64,000 nucleotides of DNA from Paenibacillus sp. VTT E-133291 (GCF_002264395.1 NZ_NFVA01000015.1:1-64000), one strand, 5' to 3'; positions 18,425 to 27,368 are shown, counted from the first letter of the stretch. Numbers and translations are program-made. The notes: generated by a model from the letters alone, not told the origin.

Positions 18425-18468
18425 AAAGATCTCTCAACTGCTTCGAGAGCAGTTGAGAGATCTTTTTG
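18425..18468 (+). terminator. perfect 18-bp stem terminator
   Basis: AAAGATCTCTCAACTGCT (18425-18442) pairs perfectly with 18448-18465 around a 5-base loop and is followed by TTTTTG. It lies 11 bases after the tRNA-Leu-like 3' end, as expected for the original tRNA terminator. Confidence 0.88.
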
Positions 18469-18498
18469 TTTTATAAGTTCAAATAAGTGAAAATCTGT

Positions 18499-18580
18499 TT
18501 GACAAAATAATTAATTAGATATATTGTGGATATTCGAAGTCTATTATTTATCCTAATTATAGATATAATAGATCTATAAT
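18499..18580 (+). promoter_or_regulatory. trxA-exporter promoter region with dyad operator
   Basis: TTGACA at 18499-18504 is followed after 17 bases by TATTGT, a plausible sigma-A promoter. Downstream, ATTATAGAT (18556-18564) and ATCTATAAT (18572-18580) form a perfect 9-bp inverted repeat with a 7-base spacer, in a position where a repressor would block transcription. The regulator is not known, and no regulator gene is adjacent. Confidence 0.55.
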
Positions 18581-18612
18581 AGATTTAATTAATCTTGAAA
18601 GGATGATTCATA

Positions 18613-18927
18613 ATGGCAATTCTCCATGCGGAAGATGCTACTTTTGCACAACTCATTCAATCGAAAGGGACAACTGTAGTCAACTTCTGGGCGCCCTGGT
18701 GTGGACCATGCCGGATGTTTACACCTGTGCTTGAAGAGTTTGAGCGGGAGTCGGATGAAACAATAACTGTAGTGAAGGTCAACGTGGATGACAACCCGAA
18801 GACGACTGGGAACTACCACGTGATGAGTATACCGGCCACCCTCATATTCAAGGATGGACAACCACGGCAACAAGAGGTGGGAATGCTATCCATACATGCC
18901 TTGCAGCAGCTCGTTGCATCCGAATAG
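18613..18927 (+). CDS. trxA: thioredoxin
   Basis: This 104-residue protein is a single thioredoxin fold with WCGPC at residues 29-33 (active-site dithiol) and the cis-proline region SIPATLIFKDG. It would reduce protein disulphides in the cytosol with electrons from thioredoxin reductase. AAAGGATG precedes ATG 18613. It is likely a second, specialised thioredoxin rather than the housekeeping copy, because it heads an operon with an exporter 25 bases downstream and has a dyad operator upstream. That is inference. Confidence 0.9.
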   Translation: MAILHAEDATFAQLIQSKGTTVVNFWAPWCGPCRMFTPVLEEFERESDETITVVKVNVDDNPKTTGNYHVMSIPATLIFKDGQPRQQEVGMLSIHALQQLVASE

Positions 18928-18952
18928 TTCCTCTGAAAGCGGTGAAGATAGC

Positions 18953-20344
18953 TTGACTAATAAACCCAGCATTATTGTTGCCTCCCTGGTGGTTGCCAAT
19001 TTTCTAGCTCAATTAATGCAAACGATGTTAAATACGGCATTGCCGCGTGTCATGCAGGATCTTGCCATTCATGAGAATCAAGCGCAGTGGCTGATTACGG
19101 TATACTACCTGATGATAGGTATAACTGTACCTGTTGCCGGATTTTTGATCGGAAAGTTTACTACGAGGGCCTTGTTCATGGCCTCTGTCGGAGCGTTCAC
19201 AGCAGGAACACTGATTGCTGGGATCGCCTGGAGTTTCCCTTTAGTCCTGACAGGGCGTTTGGTTCAAGGCATCGGTGCGGGCCTGCTGTTTCCTCTGTTT
19301 CAGACGACGATACTCAGAGTCTTTCCGAAGGAGAAAATCGGTGCAGCGATGGGAGTAGTCGGTTTAGTTCTGGGGTTGGCTCCTGCACTTGGGCCTACTC
19401 TGTCTGGGTTCGTAGTTCAGAACCATTCATGGAGACTGTTGTTTTACGCTGTAGCGCTGCTTGCAGCCGCCAATTTATTCTTAGCTCATTTCACGCTGCG
19501 GAACGTAGGAGAGACTCATCACACCAAGCTCGATACCAGGTCCATTATCTACTCTTCACTCGGCTTCGCTGGCATATTGTATGGATTTAGCATTGTCGGA
19601 GAAGAAAAGGGGAATCTCGTTGTCGCTGGGGTCGTCCTTCTGGCCGGATTCCTGATCGTGGCGCTGTTTATTAAAAGACAGCTAAAGCTCACGGCACCTT
19701 TGCTCGATTTCAAGCTGTTTCGGCACCGCTCCTTTACCCGTTCTTCTATTGTGGGGGTGATCTTGTTTGCGGTGATGGTGGGAGTTGAACTCCTTCTTCC
19801 TCTGTATGCACAGACGATAAGAGACTTAACACCAAGGGAGTCTGGGCTTATGCTGTTGCCAGGTGCACTGCTGATTGGTGTCTCTGGTCTGATCTCAGGC
19901 AGATTATATGATCGTTTTGGGGTTAGCCGTGTAACCCAGGGAGGATTTCTGCTCATTGTGATCATGGCAGTGGCTCTTGCCCTCACGTTATCAACAAAGA
20001 CATCCTTTAATCTACTGGTTATAATGTATGCCCTGCTTATGTTTGGAGTAGGGGCAGTAATGGCCCCAATTACAGCCTATGCCATGGCAAGTATCCCAAA
20101 CACCATGGTTGCTCATGCTTCTCCAATGACGATCACGCTGCGCTCGCTCAGCGGTTCAATAGGAGGAGCCTTGCTTGTAACGATAATGACTTCTACTGCG
20201 AGTGCCAGTTCCTTATCCTTTCCACTGAATATGCTCGAAGGGGTCCACATTGCATTCTGGACGTTGACGGTTCTTGCCGGATTAGGATTGTACTTATCTT
20301 TTCATCTGCAAGAAGCGAGAAAGCTCAAGCCTGCTAATATTTAA
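18953..20344 (+). CDS. MFS drug exporter (DHA2, EmrB/QacA type)
   Basis: This membrane protein of 463 residues has about 14 predicted helices. The first, SIIVASLVVANFLAQLMQTM, is followed by NTALPRVMQDL and WLITVYYLMIG, the characteristic DHA2 opening. The motif-C-like LGLAPALGPTLSG identifies a drug:H+ antiporter. The likely start is TTG 18953, seven bases after GGTGA, 25 bases after the trxA stop; a longer reading back into trxA is unlikely. It would export hydrophobic drugs or biocides, and cotranscription with thioredoxin suggests a link to thiol or oxidative stress. A strong terminator follows. Confidence 0.88.
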   Translation: MTNKPSIIVASLVVANFLAQLMQTMLNTALPRVMQDLAIHENQAQWLITVYYLMIGITVPVAGFLIGKFTTRALFMASVGAFTAGTLIAGIAWSFPLVLTGRLVQGIGAGLLFPLFQTTILRVFPKEKIGAAMGVVGLVLGLAPALGPTLSGFVVQNHSWRLLFYAVALLAAANLFLAHFTLRNVGETHHTKLDTRSIIYSSLGFAGILYGFSIVGEEKGNLVVAGVVLLAGFLIVALFIKRQLKLTAPLLDFKLFRHRSFTRSSIVGVILFAVMVGVELLLPLYAQTIRDLTPRESGLMLLPGALLIGVSGLISGRLYDRFGVSRVTQGGFLLIVIMAVALALTLSTKTSFNLLVIMYALLMFGVGAVMAPITAYAMASIPNTMVAHASPMTITLRSLSGSIGGALLVTIMTSTASASSLSFPLNMLEGVHIAFWTLTVLAGLGLYLSFHLQEARKLKPANI

Positions 20345-20367
20345 TTTCTTAATCTATCCTGTATTAC

Positions 20368-20394
20368 CCGGCAGAATTCTCTGCCGGTTTTTTT
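20368..20394 (+). terminator. terminator of the trxA-exporter operon
   Basis: CCGGCAGA (20368-20375) and TCTGCCGG (20380-20387) form a perfect stem with an ATTC loop and a run of seven T's. Confidence 0.9.
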
Positions 20395-20558
20395 GGTGTG
20401 GCTTCCGGGGCAGGGCAATCCTGAAGCGAACTTGAGACTTCATGCTTAAAGCATACTTTCCGAAAAAAAGTTGTACTGAATATAATTTTCGCCCCACGTT
20501 TACAGCGGAGGCTCCACCAGGGTCTGACACATATTTAAGCAAGGGGTAGTACGAGGAA

Positions 20559-20861
20559 TGGCTGGACACCTTGCGGTTTAGCGATGGTTGTCACCGAATG
20601 ACGCCCATACCCAGACACCGCTCATTCAGGCACTTCAAGCCCTTCGGGATATCGCTGTCCTAACGGCAACAACACTGGTCTCGGAGATGGTCAGTAACGC
20701 GGTTTGCCAGCGCCGCCTCGTTTATGAGTTACTGCGGTCTGGTGCCAAGCGAACATTCCGGTAGGGAGGGAAGCATTCAAGGGAAATAGACCAAGACTGG
20801 CAATACCCATTTACGGAGAATACTCGTTGAATCCGATCTAAAGGCTAAAACATATAAATAA
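20559..20861 (+). pseudogene. IS110-family transposase relic
   Basis: Fragments in three frames match the C-terminal Transposase_20 region of IS110/IS1111-type transposases: WLDTLRFSD (from 20559), LIQALQALRDIAVLTATTLV (from 20621), GGKHSR (from about 20764) and KTGNTHLRRILVES (from 20793). At least two frameshifts, a stop and a shortened linker rule out function. No N-terminal DEDD domain or clean insertion ends are visible. The relic sits between the exporter terminator and a lipoprotein gene. Confidence 0.78.
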
Positions 20862-20868
20862 CGTTGGC

Positions 20869-20929
20869 AGATACGGTAGATGGTGTGGATACGGTAGACG
20901 CAGTGGATATGGTGAACATAGCGGATAAG
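20869..20929. repeat. 18-bp tandem repeat, three copies
   Basis: Three consecutive 18-base units start at 20869, 20887 and 20905 with the shared core G-ATA-(C/T)GGT-GA; a fourth is cut after GGATAAG. It lies between the IS relic and the lipoprotein stop. Confidence 0.7.
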
Positions 20930-20952
20930 ACTAATAAAAAAACCTCTACTTC

Positions 20953-21699
20953 TCAGGGAGTCCATTGATCATGAATAATGCCTACTAGAGCATGATCCTC
21001 TCCAATCTTCTCAAAAACTAGGCGCAAGCTGCGCCAGTCCATCCCCTCCACTGAAGGATCGATGCCAGCAATATGATACTCGACGAAATCGTATTGATCC
21101 TTGGGATACACTTCGTTTAGGTTATTGATTGTCGCCCCTTGCCCAAGTCCCTTATTCACAGCAGTCTCAGCCATCTGCATAAAGTCCGCATCGTAGACAA
21201 ATCGCTTGTAGTAATCTGCAAATGTCATCTCAATTAAATCACCCGTGCCAGCAAATGTCCGCCACACCCTTTTGGTGGAATCATTCATTAATCCTTCTAC
21301 TTCATCCCTGGTGAATACAAGATCCTTCTTCGTATCCACATGTGCGTATGGAGAAAAGCGTAATCCTTTCTCCCCATGAACCCAGGCCGCCAACTGCTTC
21401 ATATCCTTATTTTTAATTGACCTTATGACTGTCGTCGCAGCTTCCTCTACAGTTGGCGGAAGTCCCTCCTGATCCAGTGGCTGATCCGTGCTTGATGGCT
21501 CCGTCTCCTGTAGTGGCTCCGTAGTAGCCGCTGGTTGTGCAGCTTGCGTCTGCTCTGGCGTTTGCTCTGGCATCTGCATTTGCGTCTGCTCGGGGGTCAT
21601 CTTCGGTTCCGTTCCCGCTTCCGGCGTTCCACTGCATGCTGCAAGCCATAGCATAGCTGCTATCAGCGCGAGCCCACCTATATTTCTTGCGAAGTACAT
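20953..21699 (-). CDS. hypothetical lipoprotein
   Basis: The protein has a lipoprotein signal (MYFARNIGG...ALIAAMLWLAAC, lipobox LAAC), then a Pro/Glu/Gln/Thr-rich low-complexity linker of about 60 residues, then a folded domain (EEAATTVIRSIKNKDMKQLAAWVH...). Similar domains occur in uncharacterised secreted Bacillota proteins. No catalytic motif is seen. GGAGG six bases before ATG 21699 sets the start; upstream in-frame ATGs lack ribosome sites. It diverges from the UvrC-like gene. Confidence 0.78.
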   Translation of the reverse strand: MYFARNIGGLALIAAMLWLAACSGTPEAGTEPKMTPEQTQMQMPEQTPEQTQAAQPAATTEPLQETEPSSTDQPLDQEGLPPTVEEAATTVIRSIKNKDMKQLAAWVHGEKGLRFSPYAHVDTKKDLVFTRDEVEGLMNDSTKRVWRTFAGTGDLIEMTFADYYKRFVYDADFMQMAETAVNKGLGQGATINNLNEVYPKDQYDFVEYHIAGIDPSVEGMDWRSLRLVFEKIGEDHALVGIIHDQWTP

Positions 21700-21756
21700 T
21701 AGATCCCTCCTTATCATTGATCCTCTATTCTTCAGACTGATTTGAACTAATGAAGG

Positions 21757-22923
21757 TTGCAAGCTTATACTAAGACTATTAATAAGATCTGGATTGACGG
21801 AGGGGTTACTATCGATTTATCAGAGAAACTAAAGAGCCTTCCCCTGACTCTCGGCGTGTATCTCATGAAGGATGGCCTCGGCCATATTATATATGTGGGT
21901 AAGGCGAAACAGCTGAAACGAAGAGTAAAATCCTATTTTCAAAACTCGAAGTCTCATTCCCCAAAGGTAAAACAGCTCGTTCGCCATATTAAAGATTTGG
22001 ATATTATCCTTACAGATACCGAATTTGAGGCTTTTATGCTGGAGTGCAAATTAATTAAAGAAATAAAGCCCATGTACAATAGAAAAATGAAAAATCCACA
22101 GGCCTATACGTATATTGTAATAGGAACGGATGATAAAATGCCTTCGTTAGATATAACTTATGATCCTGCTGTCCATAAAGGTAACCATATTTGGGGTCCC
22201 TACACAAGTAGAAGTACCGTGGAAAGAGCCGTGCAAGGCATCAAGGAAAGCTCAAAAATCCTTTGCAGCAATCCAAGCTTCAAAAATTCTTTATGCCTAA
22301 ATCATTCGCTTGGCTTATGTATAGGGATGTGTGCAGGCGGCGATGCTGCCGTTCAATATAATACAATCATTGATAAAGTCATTGCCCTACTAAACGGAAC
22401 AGATTCCAGCCTCCTTGTGGAGATGGAGCAGCAGATGACTGAAGCTGCAGAGCAATTTGACTTCGAAACCGCCGCCAAATATAGGGATTACATCGGAGCC
22501 ATCAGCTTCCTGAATCATAAAGAGAAGGTTATTGAATTCGCTGCAGAGAATCAGAATATCGCAATCCTTGAAGCCATGGATGAACAAACGCTTAAACTCA
22601 TATTGCTCAAAGGCAATCGCATCCTGGCGCATACTAAGCTTGAATACGATCAACCCGATATTACTCACCTGCAAGCCGTTACAACATCAGCGATTGTAGA
22701 TACTTTCCGCGGTGAACTTAACCAGGCCCCGGCAGCAATTACTCGCCATGAAATTGACGAAGCACAAATTATATACAGCTATTTAAAAAGCAACTCCTGC
22801 AGCTATATCATCGTGCAAGAGAATTGGCTTGCAGCCGAAAGTCCTTCCCGTCTAGACATTGCGGTGGACGAGCTGTTGCGTATCTTTTTAAATGCTGCTC
22901 CAGCCCATTTGTATAATTTTTAA
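21757..22923 (+). CDS. short UvrC-like GIY-YIG nuclease family protein
   Basis: The N-terminal domain is a GIY-YIG nuclease fold (GVYLMKDG...IIYVGKAKQLKRRVKSYF), followed by the UvrC cysteine segment and a UVR motif (QFDFETAAKYRDYIGAI) near residue 245. The protein stops near 388 residues, so it lacks the C-terminal RNase H-like nuclease and HhH domains of full UvrC (about 600). It resembles Cho-like 3'-incising homologues but keeps the UVR motif. The start is unclear. TTG 21757 is the only canonical codon, yet the one strong ribosome site (GGAGGGG, 21799-21805) is five bases before ATC 21811, just where the family begins. Confidence 0.8.
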   Translation: MQAYTKTINKIWIDGGVTIDLSEKLKSLPLTLGVYLMKDGLGHIIYVGKAKQLKRRVKSYFQNSKSHSPKVKQLVRHIKDLDIILTDTEFEAFMLECKLIKEIKPMYNRKMKNPQAYTYIVIGTDDKMPSLDITYDPAVHKGNHIWGPYTSRSTVERAVQGIKESSKILCSNPSFKNSLCLNHSLGLCIGMCAGGDAAVQYNTIIDKVIALLNGTDSSLLVEMEQQMTEAAEQFDFETAAKYRDYIGAISFLNHKEKVIEFAAENQNIAILEAMDEQTLKLILLKGNRILAHTKLEYDQPDITHLQAVTTSAIVDTFRGELNQAPAAITRHEIDEAQIIYSYLKSNSCSYIIVQENWLAAESPSRLDIAVDELLRIFLNAAPAHLYNF

Positions 22924-22976
22924 TTCTAGATATGGGTCTTGACTACGACAAAGGCGGGCGTTAACGCCTTAAACGA

Positions 22977-23024
22977 CAAAACAGGTTTCTCCCCCCATGT
23001 ACGGAGCGGAAGAAACCTGTTTTG
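22977..23024. terminator. bidirectional hairpin between convergent genes
   Basis: CAAAACAGGTTTCT (22977-22990) and its perfect complement (23011-23024) form a 14-bp stem with a 20-base loop. T-rich ends occur on both strands. It separates the UvrC-like gene from the end of the phosphonate operon. Confidence 0.75.
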
Positions 23025-23039
23025 AAGCTTGCCTATCTC

Positions 23040-24395
23040 TCAGCTATATTTACTTAATCCTTCATCCAGAAGATTAATTGCAAAAGTTAATTGCACTTCA
23101 GACACAATAAGCGGAGGATGCCAAGTGATGCAGTTCCCTCCAGCTAATTTAAAAGAAAGCCCATTCTCCAAGCAATAATACAGGACTCGCTCAGCTAATT
23201 CCTCATTCTTCTCTTTAGTGTCTCTGGACCTCACAAGTTCAATGGAGATCAGCAGTCCAGCGATTCGGATATCGCCTATGCAAGCATGTTTAGACCCTAG
23301 AGCCTCAAGCTTTCCTCTTACGAATTCAGACCGGTTGATGCATTGTTCCTGCAGCTTCATGTCATCCATGTAATTGATGGTGGCACAGATCGCCGCACTT
23401 CCTAACGCGGGTTTCTCATGGGTATAGTGACCCAAAGAAATATCCGCCGCACAATCATATTGCGTTCTGGTAAGCACCGCCGCTTGCGGGATCACCCCTC
23501 CACCTAACCCTTTTCCGAGCACGAGAATATCCGGTTCGATCTCGAAATTCTGATGGACGTAGAACCTTCCGCTTCGCATTAGCGCTGTTGGAATTTCATC
23601 AAAAATCAATAGGATTCCATATTCATCACATATTTTTCTTAATCTTGTGAAATAAGATATAGGCGGGATATGCGTATCCGTCGCCCGAATAGGCTCAAGT
23701 AAGATCGCTCCAATCTCTCCTTCATGCTGAATCATATACTCCAGATAGTCGAGGCAGAAGGTAGAAACTATTTCATGAGAATGACTTCCCAGCAGGTTAC
23801 GGTATGCATTAAAAGGAATGGCTTTCAGCATTCCCGGCATTTGCGGGCCCATGTCCTTTTTAAACACGTATTCTCCTCCGGCAGCGATCGTGTCCAGCCC
23901 CGCGCCATGAAAGGACTCCCACATGGAGATGACCTTATGCTTCCCTGTCCATTTGCGAGCAATCTTAAGGGCCAGACCTACAGCAGCACTTCCGGAAGGC
24001 GTAAATAATACTTTATAGTCCTTTGAGGTCGTTTTGTTGATTAAAGCTTCCGCAGCTTTCACCGCAATATCTGCCGTAAATCTTCTTGGAATGAACGGTA
24101 GATCGTCGAGCTGTTTTTTCACAGCTTCAGTTACGTAAGGATTCTTATAGCCAATCTGATGAATGCTATTTCCATGAAAATCAAGATATTTGCGTCCATT
24201 CACATCTGTGATATAACATCCCTCTGCATCTACGATACTGTTCAAGCACGGCGTTGACATGGATTGACGCATATATGCACGCTCGTCCGCTTCGATCCTG
24301 TCTACACTCACAGCGCTTAACTGGTTCATCCACTCTTTCCGCAAGGGGCTAAAGTTAATGTCACCTTCTCTTTGTAGCTCATGATTATCTCGCAT
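23040..24395 (-). CDS. class III aminotransferase-fold PLP enzyme (PbfA-like)
   Basis: This 451-residue class III PLP enzyme has the cofactor-binding GSAAVGLALKIAR, DEIPT, and the Schiff-base lysine in LVLGKGLGGG. It is the last gene of the AEP operon, overlapping phnX by 11 bases. In AEP operons such enzymes have been identified as PbfA, an ammonia-lyase converting (R)-1-hydroxy-2-aminoethylphosphonate to phosphonoacetaldehyde, which feeds PhnX. That assignment rests on context; an ordinary omega-transaminase remains possible. Length is normal and no motif appears lost. Confidence 0.75.
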   Translation of the reverse strand: MRDNHELQREGDINFSPLRKEWMNQLSAVSVDRIEADERAYMRQSMSTPCLNSIVDAEGCYITDVNGRKYLDFHGNSIHQIGYKNPYVTEAVKKQLDDLPFIPRRFTADIAVKAAEALINKTTSKDYKVLFTPSGSAAVGLALKIARKWTGKHKVISMWESFHGAGLDTIAAGGEYVFKKDMGPQMPGMLKAIPFNAYRNLLGSHSHEIVSTFCLDYLEYMIQHEGEIGAILLEPIRATDTHIPPISYFTRLRKICDEYGILLIFDEIPTALMRSGRFYVHQNFEIEPDILVLGKGLGGGVIPQAAVLTRTQYDCAADISLGHYTHEKPALGSAAICATINYMDDMKLQEQCINRSEFVRGKLEALGSKHACIGDIRIAGLLISIELVRSRDTKEKNEELAERVLYYCLENGLSFKLAGGNCITWHPPLIVSEVQLTFAINLLDEGLSKYS

Positions 24396-25200
24396 AAGGT
24401 CTGATTCCTTGAGAAATCAGGACATTGATTCGCCCAATCAGCTGAGGCAGCTCACTCATCGATTGAATCGTAAAGTCTGCCCCGTTTTGTATAAAAGAGG
24501 TCTGTGTCGCAGAGATCACCGTCTCCTTCTCCACATCTGAAAGTGCATTAAATTCATCCTCGCTTAACCCCATTTCAGAGCTTCCAATGATTACACCTAC
24601 GGACCAGACGCCTGCATTAACACCTTCTTGAATATCTGAAATCGTATCGCCTACCTTAACAACCTTCCATGCTGCCGATAACTTTAAAGCTTCCATATTA
24701 TGATAAATCATATACGGGTAAGGTCTTCCCAGTGAATGTGTTCCATCCGGAGTGATTACATAATCAGGCTGATAGCCCTTTCGAGCGGCATTCGGAATCA
24801 CAACATCCATCATGGACTCTGTATATCCAGTGGTCGAGCCAATCTTCAGCCCTTGATTTCTCAAGACTTGAATAGTTTCAATGACCTCCGGAATCGGATC
24901 AGTATATTCGGATAAGGATGCCATCAGGGCCGGTTCGAATTCAGCATACAGGTTCTCTACATCCTGTTCAGTAAAAGCTCTGCCATACTTTTCTTCCCAC
25001 ATGGCACCTACTCTTGGCATGGATAACATCGCACGTATATGATCTATTTTCAGCATCCCCATAGGGGCTCTAGCTTCCTGCATCGTAACTTCAATCCCAG
25101 CTTCCCGAAAAATATCAAGGAACACATTCACCGGTGCAAAGCAGCCAAAATCTACCGCTGTTCCTGCCCAGTCCAGAATTACGCCTTCGACTTGATTCAT
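24385..25200 (-). CDS. phnX: phosphonoacetaldehyde hydrolase
   Basis: This 271-residue HAD-superfamily enzyme begins VILDWAGTAVDF, with Asp10 the nucleophile and DWAGT the signature of phosphonatase. It has the Schiff-base lysine at Lys51 (MLKIDHIRAM) and the late GDTISDIQEGVNAG motif binding Mg2+. It splits phosphonoacetaldehyde into acetaldehyde and phosphate, the C-P cleaving step of AEP use. Its ATG overlaps the phnW stop by four bases (ATGA) with GGGAGG upstream, so translation is coupled. Confidence 0.93.
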   Translation of the reverse strand: MNQVEGVILDWAGTAVDFGCFAPVNVFLDIFREAGIEVTMQEARAPMGMLKIDHIRAMLSMPRVGAMWEEKYGRAFTEQDVENLYAEFEPALMASLSEYTDPIPEVIETIQVLRNQGLKIGSTTGYTESMMDVVIPNAARKGYQPDYVITPDGTHSLGRPYPYMIYHNMEALKLSAAWKVVKVGDTISDIQEGVNAGVWSVGVIIGSSEMGLSEDEFNALSDVEKETVISATQTSFIQNGADFTIQSMSELPQLIGRINVLISQGIRPYAR

Positions 25201-26291
25201 TGTGTCATTCCTCCCATGTATGCTTCGATAATATTACATAAGTTCTGAATATCTTCTTCGTAAATCTCACCAATATTCCCAATCCGGAAGGTGTCGTGCT
25301 CCGTTAATTTGCCTGGGTAGAGGACGTAGCCTTTTTCTTTCACATATTCATAGAAATCTTCAAAGCTGAATGTCTCATTCGGAAAAAGAAAGGTGGTTAT
25401 AATAGGAGACTGCTTATCGTCTGTGATATACGCCTCTATTCCTATTCTCGCAAGTCTTTCTCTCAGTACGCGGTTATTATTCTGGTATCTTGCTGCCCTT
25501 GCAGGAATACCGCCTTCTTCAATGAGTTCTTCAATCGCTTTCGAAAATGCAGCCACTACATGGGTCGGAGATGTATAGCGCCATTTCCCATCCGCATCCA
25601 TCGCCTTCCATTGATCGTATAGATCTAGTGATAGACTACGTGCATTCCCTTTACAGGTGAGCAGCTTATCCAGCTTGGCAATGACAAACCCAAATCCCGG
25701 AACACCCTGAATACATTTATTGGCGCTGCTGATTAAATAGTCAATTCCAAGCCCAGGTACATCAATCTCTATTCCACCGAAGCTGCTCATCGCGTCGATA
25801 ATTAAAGTTTTATCGTACGCTTTTGCCAGTTGTGAAATCATCTCAAGCGGGTTTAGAATCCCTGTCGTTGTCTCGCAATGCACCATCACGATATGGGTAA
25901 CGGCTGGATCCTCTTCAAGAATCCCTCTAATCTCTGCTTCTAGGGGGAATTCATTATATAGGGCACTATGCGCACGATAATGAAGTCCAATATATTCAGC
26001 CATTTGCACGATACGTTCCCCGTAGGCACCATTTGTAATAATCAGAAGCTTATCATCGGCTGATACCGCCGTAGTCAGCACGGATTCCACTGCAAATGTT
26101 CCGCTGCCTTGCATAAGAACAGCTGTGTATTCTTGGTTCGTTGCACCTGCCAAATCCAGTAGGCTCGATCTGATCTGTTGCGTAATGTTCTTATAGTCCT
26201 GGTCCCAAGTACAACGGTCAAAGAGCATTTGCTCTTTGACCGTGTTAGTAGTTGTCAATGGACCGGGTGTCAGCAATTTATAGTTGTTCAT
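25197..26291 (-). CDS. phnW: 2-aminoethylphosphonate--pyruvate transaminase
   Basis: This 364-residue class V aminotransferase starts with LLTPGPLTTT, has the TTGILNPL and DAMSSFGG segments and the PLP lysine in SSANKCIQGVPG near residue 193. It transfers the amino group of AEP to pyruvate, giving phosphonoacetaldehyde and alanine. It lies between the importer genes and phnX. AAGGAG about 10 bases before ATG 26291 sets the start. Confidence 0.93.
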   Translation of the reverse strand: MNNYKLLTPGPLTTTNTVKEQMLFDRCTWDQDYKNITQQIRSSLLDLAGATNQEYTAVLMQGSGTFAVESVLTTAVSADDKLLIITNGAYGERIVQMAEYIGLHYRAHSALYNEFPLEAEIRGILEEDPAVTHIVMVHCETTTGILNPLEMISQLAKAYDKTLIIDAMSSFGGIEIDVPGLGIDYLISSANKCIQGVPGFGFVIAKLDKLLTCKGNARSLSLDLYDQWKAMDADGKWRYTSPTHVVAAFSKAIEELIEEGGIPARAARYQNNNRVLRERLARIGIEAYITDDKQSPIITTFLFPNETFSFEDFYEYVKEKGYVLYPGKLTEHDTFRIGNIGEIYEEDIQNLCNIIEAYMGGMTQ

Positions 26292-26319
26292 GGCCCTTCA
26301 CTCCTTGTTCTAATCTTAA

Positions 26320-27321
26320 TTATTTCGCTTCTTTAAAGAATTGCTGATGTTGTTCCAGCAGTTCCACAGTCAACGGCTTAACAAATTTCATACTGTGTGC
26401 AGGTTTATGGATATCACTAACCGTTTCATCTTTATAAAGAGCTACTGGGTAATTTGTAATTAAGTCTTTTCTAGCATCTTTAATAATCGTTTCTGCCATT
26501 CTCATAGCCAGCTCTGTCGTTGCATCGTCTTTTTTCACCACGGCTACGGATTCTGTAAGTGAGAAGTTGCCTTCTGTCGGATCTACATAGTCAATGGGTG
26601 CGCCTTCTTCTTTAGCTAGTACTGCCTGATGACGAAGTCCAAATCCTGCAGCTACTTCTCCTGCTTTTACCTTTTTAATCGGACCGGAACCGGAGCTTTC
26701 CAGATGTGGGCCTACATTAGCAACTAAATCATGCAGAACCGTTTTACCTTCTTCTTCCCCGTATTGCGAAATAATCGCCTGAACCAACAACCATCCTGTC
26801 GAAGAGTCCATAATGTTCGGAACAGATACCAAGCCTTTAAATTCTGGTTTTGTTAAATCCTTAATGGACGTTGGCATCGCCAAGCCCTTATCTTTAAGCA
26901 CCGCTGTGTTTACAAAAATAGCACCGGTATTCGCCAAGATTGGCGTATAGTAAGCTGGATAGGAGTCTAGCGCATTCGTCGTAAACGATAGATCTTTAAA
27001 CATCTTGTGTTTCTCTTGCGCACTTTCTACAAAATAAGAGCTCATCGTGATCAGGTTAGCCTCAATTTTGTCTCCCTCTGCCATCAGCTTTCCACCCAGC
27101 TCAGAAGTACCCAAGGATTGAAAGAGATATTGCCCCTCGTACCCCGCACCTTTTAGCGCAGACTCCATAGAGGCTACAGCTTCTTCATCCGCATTGGTCA
27201 AAATCACTACTTTACTCGCATCACCCGATGCTTTATTTCCGCAGCCTGCTAATGTAAACACCAAACTCAAAGCCACAATAGACAACATGATTCCCTTGAT
27301 TCCCTTAATTCTCTTAGACAT
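26320..27321 (-). CDS. phnS: AEP ABC importer, substrate-binding lipoprotein
   Basis: This 333-residue lipoprotein (signal ending FTLAGC) has the fold of iron/AEP-type periplasmic-binding proteins (VVILTNADEEAVASMESAL..., GLVSVPNIMDSSTGWLLVQ). Position between the permease and phnW supports AEP as ligand; related proteins bind Fe3+ or thiamine, so the ligand is inferred. GAGGGAGA precedes the ATG. It starts 48 bases after the permease stop. Confidence 0.82.
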   Translation of the reverse strand: MSKRIKGIKGIMLSIVALSLVFTLAGCGNKASGDASKVVILTNADEEAVASMESALKGAGYEGQYLFQSLGTSELGGKLMAEGDKIEANLITMSSYFVESAQEKHKMFKDLSFTTNALDSYPAYYTPILANTGAIFVNTAVLKDKGLAMPTSIKDLTKPEFKGLVSVPNIMDSSTGWLLVQAIISQYGEEEGKTVLHDLVANVGPHLESSGSGPIKKVKAGEVAAGFGLRHQAVLAKEEGAPIDYVDPTEGNFSLTESVAVVKKDDATTELAMRMAETIIKDARKDLITNYPVALYKDETVSDIHKPAHSMKFVKPLTVELLEQHQQFFKEAK

Positions 27322-27368
27322 AAATTCTCCCTCACTTTAACTGGTTTTTTTTATATAAAAATCGTTAA

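Noticed and set aside
19087..19590. Plus-strand 167-codon frame inside the exporter gene
   Set aside because: It is an alternative frame of the clearly membrane-protein-coding exporter, rich in Arg, Ser and Cys as expected for a shadow frame.
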